64,000 nt of DNA from Oasisia sp. SBJ-2009 (Eukaryota > Annelida > Polychaeta > Sabellida > Siboglinidae). This document shows, piece by piece, positions 11,594-20,822 of this stretch. Within the stretch, counting starts at the first letter, position 1. Every line of letters starts with the position of its first letter. The stretch lies in contig OZ024857.1 in NCBI GenBank assembly GCA_964017155.1, positions 15,107,896 through 15,171,895 of the forward strand. The letters are read 5' to 3'. The position numbers were made by a program, and so were the translations under genes. The notes below the pieces were generated by a model. The model did no database searches and was not told where the DNA came from. It saw nothing but the letters and a program-made list of their open reading frames with translations.

Positions 11594-14500
11594 CTACATC
11601 GGATGTAAAAAGACTTCATATGCACGCAAGAAGAAGAATTTTAGCCACATGCCGGTAGTTCATAGAGGGCGCAGTTGAACTACATCGGATGTAAAAACAC
11701 TTCATATGCACGCAAGAACAATTTTAGCCACATGCCGGTAGTTCATAGAGGACGCAGTTGAACTACATCGGATGTAAAAACACTTCATATGCACGCAAGA
11801 AGAACAATTTCAGCCACATGCCGGTAGTTCATAGAGGGCGCAGTTGTGGGCGCAGTTGAACTACATCGGATGTAAAAACACTTCATATGCACGCAAGAAG
11901 AACAATTTCAGCCACATAATTATAGCAAACAATTTAAATCTGGTATGAACCAACAACAAGAAAGGAACCTTTGTACAGTCACAGGAAGGTACACACTTTA
12001 GCTGGCTGTGTTCAGCATTTCTTGGATTTGGTTGTGCCTTAGGCTCAAACCTAAGGCTGGTAAATTGCAAGGATCATGTATCAATTTATGACTGGTGATA
12101 TAAACCTTGGTCGTATAAGCGTGCCACAATGTGAATGCTATCCAGCGTCCTTGCTGTCTAGATACAGACTATATTACAAAATCCACCACTGAAGCCATGG
12201 CCTTTTGCAAAGCTATCGAACATTTGACAGTATAACAAATTGCCCTTTTGTCTTTCCATTTGGGAATATGCACTAGAATAAGTCTATCACGCATAAGTCT
12301 GAGATCATTAGATTGTTGACATCCATAGCCAACGTGTAACAAGATTGCTTATTGGGTGAATAATTAATTACCCCACCAAACATTCAGGTGGGCCCAAAAT
12401 ATGAGTTTGGTAGTGCATATCTGCATATATGGGTTTGGCAGTGTGCCCACCTTTTGGTCTTAGACGTACAAGAAATTTGGGAATTCACTATTACTCAGAA
12501 CATACTACTATACCACTAGCCTTCAGAGGAAACACGTACACTGTAGTGGCCGTAGACAGAGACGTCGCTGGTGTCTTAGCTCCAAGATTCGCAAACATTC
12601 CCGAGGACGCCGCAGTCGTAGTCCCTGCCGTGCTGCCCACAGCTGACGCTGTCTTTGGCGTTCCCAAGCCGGCAGTGCTGACACCTAGGCAGAATCAAAG
12701 GAACTATGACCGTCTCTCTCTGTGACGGCTTACTAAGTTTCTATGCGTTTACCAGAATTTCATATTGGCAGAATAGCAGCAGATATAACTAAAATGGTCA
12801 TGGCATAGCCCACAATATTAAATGCAGACTGCGTTAAATTAAATTTGGACATGCCTGTTCCTGTTTATTTTATGTTTAAGTATCATGTAGATATGAAGGT
12901 GTAAAGTGGTTCAGAAGAATCTGGGTGAAACAACAAGATCTACAGATCGAGAATCAGGCCCTTGAGTCACCTCAGGACACATGATCAACTTTAGGAACAT
13001 GTCATCCTTGTATTGATGGACTGCTGATGATGACAAGATATGAAGGTATTGTTGCGTGCTTTTACAAGCACTGAATGAATTGATGCACCTTAGAATGAAC
13101 AAACTCACCAAACATTCGTAATGGCAACACATGAGCTAAAGCAGAATTATCTTGCCTGAGAGTGTGGTGATTGACTTCTGGTTTCTAGTGTTGTTAAACC
13201 ACATTCTTTTAGACGCATTTCAAAACTAATATTCCAAAACTCAGGAATATTAGTTATGAAATGCGTCTAGAAGAATGTGGGTTAACAACACTAGAAATCA
13301 GAAGATTGAGAGGAGATCAGATGGAGGTGTTTAAAATATTGAATGGGTATGAAAATATTGACAGAAATATTTTTTTCTCGGTCAAGGAAGAGAGAAGGAC
13401 TAGAGGACATGGAGTTACCTTACCAAAGAAGCAGTGTAGACTAGATATTATAATTTTTTTCATAAAGAACAGTTAACAAATGGAGCAGATTATCAGCTGA
13501 TTGTGTAGGTGCTAGTAGTGTTAATATATTTAAAAATAAAACCAACATTTACCTAAGAAGGGTGGGTACGTTTAGATAGATAGGTTGGACTCTCGGTAAG
13601 CTAAAGAACTTCCTTGTCCACCTGCCATCTAGAATTGAATCTCTAGGTGGCAATCTTGTTAAATCTTGACTGTGCTAAATGTTTCACTTAATACATGACT
13701 CACCTGGTTTGGGGACCCCAGTGGCAGAAGCCTGTGGGGTGGTGGCTGCTGACTTGGCGACGGAGGCTGTAGACGCCCCAAACAGGGATGGGGTGCCACT
13801 GGCAGTTGCTGTGGAACCAAGCGCTCCCAGACTCAGACCTTCACAACAAATGTAAGACATTCAGTGTACTCTCTTGCTCTTGCAAATGAAGGCATTTCTG
13901 TTTAAGAGTGTTTTCACTTCAAAATAAAAAGAAATTAATATCTGAAATTTTTTAATATGTGACTCATCTTAACAAAAGCGGTCGGATGTCGGTAAATCAG
14001 ATTTTCCGTAAATGCCGATTTTGTGAAAAAATCGGGCATTCGTCAATTTTGAGATTTTCCCTGAAAATGATTCTTTAGTATTGGTTTTTTTCGATTGCCA
14101 CACTTGTTATTATCTAACTAACTCTGTTTCGTGTATTTTAAAGACATTTGCGTAGAGCTGTGCTAAGTGTTCCGCTCCGTTTCCATAAAACAAAGCCGAA
14201 AATGCCAGTAATTGCGCGCATTCTTTGCCGCTAATTTTGGGACGATCCCTATCATAACGGATATCACCGCGTAGCTTAACGCGTCATCTGTCCATATATG
14301 GTCATATCTATGCTAATGTATGCATTCTCCGGCCTTCAGAAAGCTTGGAATAGACCCCCTGTTCCCTAAACGGGGTAAACAAACCGGGGTCACATGGTAG
14401 CAACAGCTCCGGCAACCGTTCTCATTGGTCCAGCGTGGAACATTTGCATATCCGCATGCGTCACTGCTGACCTAGTTAGCGAGCGAAGACGAAGCGAAAA

Positions 14501-17500
14501 ATGGCGTTCAGTGTGGCGAAGTTGTTAAACTCTGATGCAAGTGATCGGGCACAAATAGATAGTTTGACTGAGGCGACCGGAGTACTTTTTGGAGGAAGTG
14601 ACTGATGAAAGCGTAGCGGACGATGACGAGGATGACAATTTTGCGAACTACATCACTGACGAAGACGAATATTGAATTCGACTTTCGTGAGAATGATTAC
14701 GACACGGCACGGCTACGCAAGTCGCGCTGACCGATCCGTAGAGACGGTGTCAGATTCTCCGGATGAGGAATTGGGAAAAGCAAATGCAATATCATGAAAA
14801 TTATACTATCTTTGAGTTGTCCAAATTTCAGCCAGATATGTCCATCCTAACCAAGGCATAACAGCAGCAGAGTTTGTTCGCTTTTCTTAACAACGGAGGT
14901 AATTGCATAAAATATTAATTAATCTGCAATTGTTTTTCTAATAAACATTTTGTCTTCATATTAACACGATATCTTACGAATGACATTATCTTACAACATG
15001 CCAAGTTTCAAAAAGATCGGGCCATGGTAACTAAGGTACATTCCATGAAACGTAACAAATATTTTGCATCAACTTTGAAGGCCATTTTCTTAATTTGAAG
15101 GTTTCTACCCCACACATGTTTGTCAAGCTATAGCTTCGGCTAGAATCAAGATATCTTCTAGCATGATATATCATATGAAAGCAGATATTATGCTCTTTCC
15201 AGTGGTACTAATCACTCAATTTTGAAAATTACCGACATCCGACCGCTTTTGTTAAGATGAGTCACATATGTACTATTTATCAACTATTTTTTTTATTTAA
15301 TTTTATTGTAATATAATTAACTATTATATATTTTTAATATCTACTATTTTTAATATATATTATTTATCAACTATTTTATTATTTATAATTTTTTTAATTG
15401 TAATATAATTAACTATTATTTATCAGTATTAGTATTTTAGTATTATTAAAATTAATATTATTTATTGATATTGGATTTTTTTTACTGATCTATTTATTTT
15501 ACAACTGCGTCTGCATTTTTATATTTTTAGGTAATCTGTATATTCATGTAAAGTGTAATGCGCCTCTGAATGGTTTTATTGCTAGAGATATGGCATAGAC
15601 AAATACAGTATTATTATATGTTAAACAGAACATGATCTAACCCTTAAAGAAAGGTATAGTCAACATAGTAAAACATGCAATTTAGAGCAACACACAAATC
15701 TTAAAAAATAGCATGGCATTTCATGTATGTCGGTGTGTTTTTTGGCTGACATCGTAACACTTAAAAAAGAGCACTGCCTTGAGACCTCTCACCTGCGCTG
15801 CCAGCGACTGGGGTGACAGAGGGGGCACTGGAGCCCCCCACAGTAGGGGTAGCAAAGCTCGATGTAGTGCTCGGGGTGGCATTTGATGACGCAGTTGGTG
15901 CTGCAAAAACAATCAAAGATTACTGCAGTCTGGGTCTAACTGAACATCAGGCTGTGTCTGGAAGAATTTATATAGATCATTACATTTGTGCAATAAATAA
16001 CAGACATATAATGTAAAATGATTAATGAATAATCAACACAATACAATTAGCAAAAAGAATATTACTCATATAGTACAAGAGGCTTACAGGCTGAAAATGA
16101 TGGCTATCATAAGAACCAAACAGAAAATGTACTGTTGCCTTCAATGTCACTACAGTTTCTCAACTTTTCACTGAGCAAAATAGTTTAAATATTTAGTAAA
16201 AACAGCAGCAGGCAAATGTTAAAGCGAGCATGCCTCCTGTTTTTTATTGTTCAATGATGGTATACAATATATATTAAATATGTTGTATTGTACCGACACC
16301 CCAAGTATGTTTTAATGAACTACTTTTGGTTGGTGAAATGTTATGCTTCATGACGAATCAATTGTTTACCCTGAGACGAATAAAAAAGACATTAGCGTGA
16401 ACGGCAAAATCCACATTGATTGCTTTATTGACATTTGTAGCTCCATCCCTATTAGGTAGTAACCTTCCTGGGTATTATCCAAGCTCCCTATAAAAGTAAA
16501 GGGAATTTGAGTGACAATGCAACGATTTGAATGACAGCATTGCGGTTACTATAAAAAAATAATGGTTAAGTTGGTGCTACTTCGTTAAACCATATTTACG
16601 TTTTCAATACCTAATAATAGATGTAACCTATAATGTATAACATAACTGGACAATAAAAAATAAACATGAAAACAGGAGGCACCCTCCCATTCAATACAAA
16701 AACCTACCAAAGGCAACTGAAGAGGGTGTGCCAGTCGACGATTTTGGTGTACCAAAGTTGGCTCCAGCACTGAATCCCAGTGCACTAGATCCGGCTGTAC
16801 TGGCCACATTTGCAGTGCCTCCTGCAGTAGCACGTGTCAGACCAGCTCCAAAGCTGGTACCTGGCTGTGATGTCGCTTGCGGGGTGACCCCAAACGAGAA
16901 CCCGGCGGTTGCTGGTTGTTGGGAAGTCGCTGGCTGTGACGTTGCTTGTGATATGGCCCCAAAGCTGAATCCACCCCCTGGTGCCACTTGGGGTGTCCCT
17001 GCTACTGTTGCTTGAGGTGTGGCCCCAAAGCTGAATCCACCGCCTGGTGTTACCTGTGGTGTCCCTGCTACTGATGTTTGCGGTGTGGCCCCAAAGCTGA
17101 ATCCACTGCCCGGTGTTACCTGTGGTGTCCCTGCTACCGATGTTTGCGGTGTGGCCCCAAAGCTGAATCCACCAGCTGGATTCACCTGTGGTGTCCCTGC
17201 TACCGATGTTTGCGGAGTGGCCCCAAAGCTGAATCCACCGCCCGGGGTTACTTGTGGTGTCACTGTCGCTGATGCTTGCTGTGCAACCCCAAAGCTGAAG
17301 CCTCCAGCTGCTGATCCTTGGGATGTGCCAGGCTGTGCGCCTAATTGCGGGGCGGCCCCAAAGCTGAAACCTCCTGTCGTTGGGGCCTGGGCTGTGCCTG
17401 ACTGACCTGCCGTCGAACCAAGATTTATTGGCGTGGCAAACCCCCCTGCATAAATAATTTAAAAGTGTTTATACATGTGTCATTGGTTAACTGTACTGAC

Positions 17501-17821
17501 AAAATGTTATGTAATTTGACAATGTTCAGTTCATAATAAGCAGTATTAAATCAACCCATGCTAGAATCTGCATCTATTATTGTTTTGATATGTTGTCCGG
17601 CCCAGTCCGGGTAATGAGTGATTAATAAAACACATTTGTTACAAAATGTAGGCATATCAGTATATATGAAATAATTATGCTAACAGGATTAATAAAAAAT
17701 TGCATACATTACAAATGTTTTTTTTAAAGAATCTCTTTAACACTTATTGTCACATTATGCACCTCTGAGTTTGCATACCTGGTGCTGTGGTCTTAGACGG
17801 GTCTCCAAAATTGAAACTCAT
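8169..17821 (-). CDS. NUP62: Nucleoporin p62 (nuclear pore central-channel FG nucleoporin)
   Basis: Ten coding exons on the minus strand, 5' to 3': 17779-17821, 16708-17445, 15793-15900, 13704-13838, 12540-12684, 11434-11593, 10714-10898, 9737-9848, 8935-9001, 8169-8260. All have GT-AG borders and compatible phases, giving 1785 nt (594 aa plus stop). The start MSFNFGDPSKTTAPG sits in a small exon whose acceptor is just upstream (17829-17830), so a further non-coding first exon is expected. FG repeats fill residues 1-260, a Ser/Thr/Ala-rich linker spans about 260-389, and the Nsp1_C coiled coil about 390-594. In known biology p62 pairs with Nup54 and Nup58 in the central transport channel; its FG repeats bind importins and its coil assembles the subcomplex. 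Slightly longer than vertebrate p62 (about 520 aa) because of the FG exon. The identity is firm from the coil, which includes QISKILNAHMDSLQWIDQN. Confidence 0.95.
9084..9170. repeat. TA microsatellite
   Basis: (TA)n run with a short interruption, in the NUP62 intron between the exons at 8935-9001 and 9737-9848. The small frames crossing it on both strands are Tyr/Ile low complexity. Confidence 0.9.
9419..9693. mobile_element. Small TIR element (MITE), copy 2 of family F
   Basis: Same orientation and termini as the element at 7807 (CTGGGGGCTGGTTCACGAAG at the left, GTGAAATGGCCCCTGA at the right), about 275 bases and diverged. It occupies the NUP62 intron immediately 3' of exon 9737-9848. No coding capacity. 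Confidence 0.55.
9964..10330 (+). repeat. Dispersed repeat family E, copy 1
   Basis: It aligns along its length with 48551-48790 (shared strings CAAGAAGCAACACAGAGACC, TTAGTGTCCAGTG, AAGCCTTTTTTGG, AATTAAGAGAAAGAAA, CAGGCCTGTGACT, AATCCACATTTCCACA, and a GGG-GCAATA-CC end). It has no coding capacity and no recognised class. Intronic to NUP62. Confidence 0.75.
11560..11915 (-). repeat. Four-fold tandem duplication of the NUP62 exon 11434-11593 acceptor
   Basis: A unit of about 83-98 bases is repeated. Each unit holds the 3' splice site (CATCCGATGTAG then TTCAACTGCG on the minus strand), the first 30-40 bases of the exon through ATGAACTACCG, and adjacent intron. Acceptor AG positions are 11594-11595 (authentic) and about 11680, 11763 and 11861. 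Only the copy nearest the exon continues into the coiled-coil coding sequence. The others are decoys; using one would add exon-like sequence ending in intron. Confidence 0.85.
12540..17821 (-). CDS. NUP62: NUP62 FG-repeat and linker exons
   Basis: Exons 17779-17821, 16708-17445, 15793-15900, 13704-13838 and 12540-12684 encode residues 1-389. The 738-base exon has eight FSFG-type cores set in a GGFSFGATPQ context, rich in Thr, Pro, Gln and Ser and without charged residues. The next three exons are Ser/Thr/Ala/Pro-rich with few FG motifs. In the nuclear pore such sequence stays unstructured, binds transport receptors and is a usual target of O-GlcNAc. All three internal junctions after the FG exon keep phase until the last, which switches from phase 1 to phase 2. 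Confidence 0.92.
12925..13040 (+). mobile_element. LINE 3'-end fragment (zinc-finger-like C-terminus)
   Basis: GAGTCACCTCAGGACACATGA here matches the LINE end near 6108-6128 almost exactly. Translated, it gives RSRIRPLSHLRTHD, the His-x3-His end of an RTE-type C-terminal finger, followed by a GATGATGACA-type 3' terminus. Truncated insertion in a NUP62 intron. Confidence 0.65.
13183..13660 (+). mobile_element. CR1-like LINE 3' fragment with an inverted 5' arm
   Basis: The frame from 13261 reads RRLRGDQMEVFKILNGYENI and a downstream RGHGVTLPKKQCRLDI. These are the conserved C-terminal motifs of CR1/L2-like reverse transcriptases, followed in shifted frame by a NKWSRLSADCV-type end. The first roughly 50 bases of the fragment are also present in inverted orientation at 13183-13232, forming a hairpin. 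A second copy of the 3' part lies at 44880-45110. It is inactive. Confidence 0.65.
13959..15265. mobile_element. 1.3-kb DNA transposon with 37-bp terminal inverted repeats
   Basis: Bases 13959-13995 (GTGACTCATCTTAACAAAAG onward to GATGTCGGTAA) are matched in reverse complement by 15229-15265. ATAT flanks both ends, so a 2-4 base target duplication is possible. Inside, an ATG at 14501 opens a 34-codon frame (MAFSVAKLLNSD...) that stops. Beyond it a shifted frame encodes a strongly acidic stretch (ADDDEDDNFANYITDEDE). That looks like a broken transposase N-terminus; an acidic N-terminus is common in piggyBac-like transposases, but this is only a suggestion. The catalytic part is absent, so the copy is non-autonomous. 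It sits between NUP62 exons 13704-13838 and 15793-15900 and its GC content exceeds that of the flanks. Confidence 0.8.
15270..15560. repeat. Degenerate AT-rich tract
   Basis: Low-complexity TATTT/AATTAAC repeats immediately right of the TIR element; ACTATT and TTTATCAACTATTTT recur. No coding content. Confidence 0.7.
17015..17275 (-). repeat. 66-bp coding tandem repeat in the NUP62 FG exon
   Basis: Four to five near-identical 66-base units encode a 22-residue block around GGTPQVTPGGGFSFGATPQ. Similarity at synonymous sites is high, so the array is a recent in-frame expansion. Copy-number variation would change the number of FG repeats without shifting the frame. Confidence 0.8.
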
Positions 17822-18060
17822 GGCAAGTCTAAAACAACAAGAACATGAACAAAATTGGATGTAGCAATATATTTTAATTGGATCAGATTTCGTCAAAATC
17901 GCATACCTAAAATTTTGCATTTTTCTGGATCTGCAGGGTCAAGTCAACAAAAATGGCTATAATTCACTACACCAACTACACTCTGCCTAACATGTGTCAT
18001 TAAACTGCAGATACGTCATTGCACTGAATCAGTTTGCCTGCCCTACTGTAGTCAATAGTC

Positions 18061-18379
18061 TGTAATCTTATACTTAACTGGCCTAAATTATTATGGCCCT
18101 TTAAACCCATTTTTGTCACCTTATATCGACGTGTTCGTTGTTATACATCACTTCCGGTACAAAGAATTTAAATAAAAAGACATCGCGTTGTTTACTTCGA
18201 CTCTGCATGTTTAAATTGTTCTAAAACACTAATTAAAGCAATTAAATCTGACTTCTTTGTACCGGAAGTGATGTAGAATCACATTGCGAACACATACACA
18301 TCGATATAACGTGAAAAAACGGTTTCAAAAGCCCTTCAAAAGGCCGTAACAATTTAGGCCAGTTAAGTATAAGATTACC
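18061..18379. mobile_element. Foldback MITE with 8-bp target-site duplication (hAT-like)
   Basis: The two halves are inverted copies of about 115 bases each (GTAATCTTATACTTAACTGG at the left end, its inverse at the right, and CATCACTTCCGGTACAAAGA toward the centre). CAATAGTC occurs directly outside both ends, at 18053-18060 and 18380-18387. The 8-base duplication points to the hAT superfamily. It lies upstream of the NUP62 start exon, so it is in the first intron or 5' region. No coding sequence. Confidence 0.85.
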
Positions 18380-18879
18380 CAATAGTCATTTCACATTAAA
18401 AATAATTGTTTTCAAAATCTAAAATGATACAATTCTTAAGGTACTACATTCGTATGGGTCAGATCAGGAAGTGTAACTGTGTAGTGACCCGTTAAATGGA
18501 AGAAGAAGCAAGACCAGGTTACAGGCTACACTGCAGAAGTAATGCGCACACAAGTCTGACCCAATCTCCGAGATAGACCGGTTATAAAATGATTTAAAAA
18601 TATATAATCCGGACCCACTACACATTTTATTTTATTAAACGGCTACACGCTAAAAAGTTATACTGTCGCATTTGACAAGGGCTTGAAGATGTGTGGTAAA
18701 GCGGTTTTGTGTGAGCGATATTATAGTACATGCTGCCAGAAACCTCCACATGTCACTAAAAAACAAACATCTCACATAACTGTCACACATATTTAAATAC
18801 GTGCACTACGTATATGCATCACGTAGTCCTAAACACATGTAATAAATGCCAAACATATTAAGGTTTTAATGCAATACTC

Positions 18880-19020
18880 ACTTTCGTTTTATCTCGCGGG
18901 TTTCTAAAAGATTAACTGCATCTCTGTCAGAAGTGTCTTACCTAATTCCCAATTTGGTCGCTAGGATCATAACTTGATCATCACTGATGAGTTAAGAGGA
19001 TCGAGGGCGCGAATATACAA
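18880..19020 (-). promoter_or_regulatory. Possible NUP62 5' UTR exon and promoter area
   Basis: The NUP62 start exon needs an upstream non-coding exon because its acceptor is only eight bases before the ATG. Two minus-strand donors are available: GTGAGT (reverse complement near 18878) and GTAAGA (18936-18941). The sequence just above them (to about 19010) is locally CpG-bearing. Which donor is used cannot be decided from sequence. Confidence 0.3.
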
Positions 19021-20010
19021 CTGTAAAATCGTGACCACATGTCCATAACTAACCATAGCTTTTTCTACTACTACTCCTAACTAAGTATACTAGTAGCCTT
19101 AATTATAATGAATAATATTAACACCAACCATTTATTTCCTTATCAAGGACAAGGACGTATATATGTGTGCGGGGATACATACAACTACAAGTTTTTAACT
19201 TCTTGTGTATTCCCTTCAGACAACAATACCTGTATAGCATGTTTGTATAGTCTTAAATTGTATTGTTGTTGAATGTTGTTTGAATAAATCATATTGAATT
19301 GAATTGAATACACGCGTATACAGATCTACATAGTTTTTTTTTACTAAGCATCGCATTTACTTAGCATTTCTGAACAACGACTTCAATGACCGCTAATTAT
19401 TATAATGGTGCACTTTCTTACATATAATTTATTAAGCGTACACATATTCTTACTTGGATTAGTTATTGTTTTATCGCTGAGTTTAGCGCCAGAGCTAGTC
19501 TATGTAGGAACTGAACCCCGTGTAACCAAGGCTAGTTTATTGTTGTGTGTAAAACTACTTCCGGTAGTAGAAGTTTGCTAACGTTGCGAACCCTTTTACA
19601 AAGTTTTCTAACTAAAGTATCGATGTTTTCTTTGTGATATCTACATACGACCAGCTGTCGTGCGGACATATGCTTATGGTCAGTCCAGAAGTAGTCTTGG
19701 AACACGTTTGATGTGAATATAGGGGTAGCGAATAGCATCGATTATCACGTCCAGAGTCGGAGAGACAGTTCGACGTCTCAGTCACTCACTCAACTAGTCA
19801 AATCACACACACAGACTGAGCTGTGATACTCCACTGATCACTCTCATAGTCTCTACACTGTTTCTAGCCACTGCATATGTTTTGGTTGATTAGTGTGCAG
19901 TGTAAATTATTTAACGATTTACGTGTTCAAACAGCTTCCTTGTTTAACGATTTACTTGTTAAAACTGCTTCCTCGACTGCCTTTTGAACTGGCTTATCCT
20001 TATCTTAGGC
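19020..20010. promoter_or_regulatory. Divergent intergenic region between NUP62 and UBE2F
   Basis: No coding frame. It must contain the UBE2F transcription start, because the first coding exon of UBE2F begins with an acceptor (20811-20812) ten bases before its ATG. A CpG-containing stretch around 19500-19800 is the best candidate for the UBE2F 5' exon. TATA-like and initiator signals are not distinctive. Confidence 0.3.
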
Positions 20011-20039
20011 TTAGCCCTTGACAAATTTGCCTTTTATCC

Positions 20040-20405
20040 GGTTCCTCCATGTCAAAGTGTGTAGTATGTCTGTGCCTACTGGAACTATGTAAATGAGATT
20101 GTCACCTCTACTGACTCCACGAGGAGTGTTGGCCAGTATACATACAAGACAAGACAAGACTGATGATGGTACACAAAACAAAAAGTGTTGGTGTAGATTT
20201 CCTTCACGAGTTTGATGTACACATCTTCTATTCCCTGTTCTAAGCGAGGCCAGTACTGCTTGAGTCGAAAGCGAACGAAAGTCAACGAATGCGATGCAGA
20301 GTGGGATATTATATTTTCTGCACTTCTCCTTCAATTGATTTACGACATGCATGTGGTCTGTCATTGAGTATCTGCTTCTGAATCCAACTTGCTCTCATGG
20401 CTGGT
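20040..20405 (-). mobile_element. RTE-like reverse transcriptase fragment
   Basis: Minus-strand frame with MTDHMHVVNQLKEKCRKYN followed by LCIAFVDF, the RT motif block that normally leads into a catalytic-domain KAFDS. The frame is broken right after it, and a neighbouring frame continues with LEQGIEDVYIKLVKEIYTN. Short dead insertion 5' of UBE2F. Confidence 0.7.
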
Positions 20406-20822
20406 TTTCGTTGGGTGTCTTCTCTAGCTTTTTCGTTAGTACTTTTATACATGTTTGATAGTAGACATTATCACCATCTTAAGTAGCGTTCTTCCACGAT
20501 GTGGATATTCGTCTTTCTGATAAGCATTTAGTGTACTACAGCTTAGCAAGTGTCTTCGAAGTTCAAGATGGTATCTTCTCCTGCTTTCAATGTCGCGATG
20601 TTTATATTTCATGATAGAATGTAGTAAAATGGACGTCAAATGTGTGAATGATAACCTCATATTTTTGGTTAACTGGTTTCCATGGTTTACATATATGTTA
20701 AAGTATGTGAATGTGTAAATTAAATATTTTAATTGTATTACCATCAATGTGTAATCAAATGGTGGCTGTATTTGTTTAATATTGCAATGTGTATATAACT
20801 GATGTGTTGCAGTGTCGGCAAA

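Noticed and set aside
12429..12725. 98-aa plus-strand ORF
   Set aside because: Lies over NUP62 exon 12540-12684 on the opposite strand; composition mirrors that exon.
16728..17405. Plus-strand Pro/Val-rich ORFs (95, 128 and 64 aa)
   Set aside because: Antisense shadows of the NUP62 FG-repeat exon.
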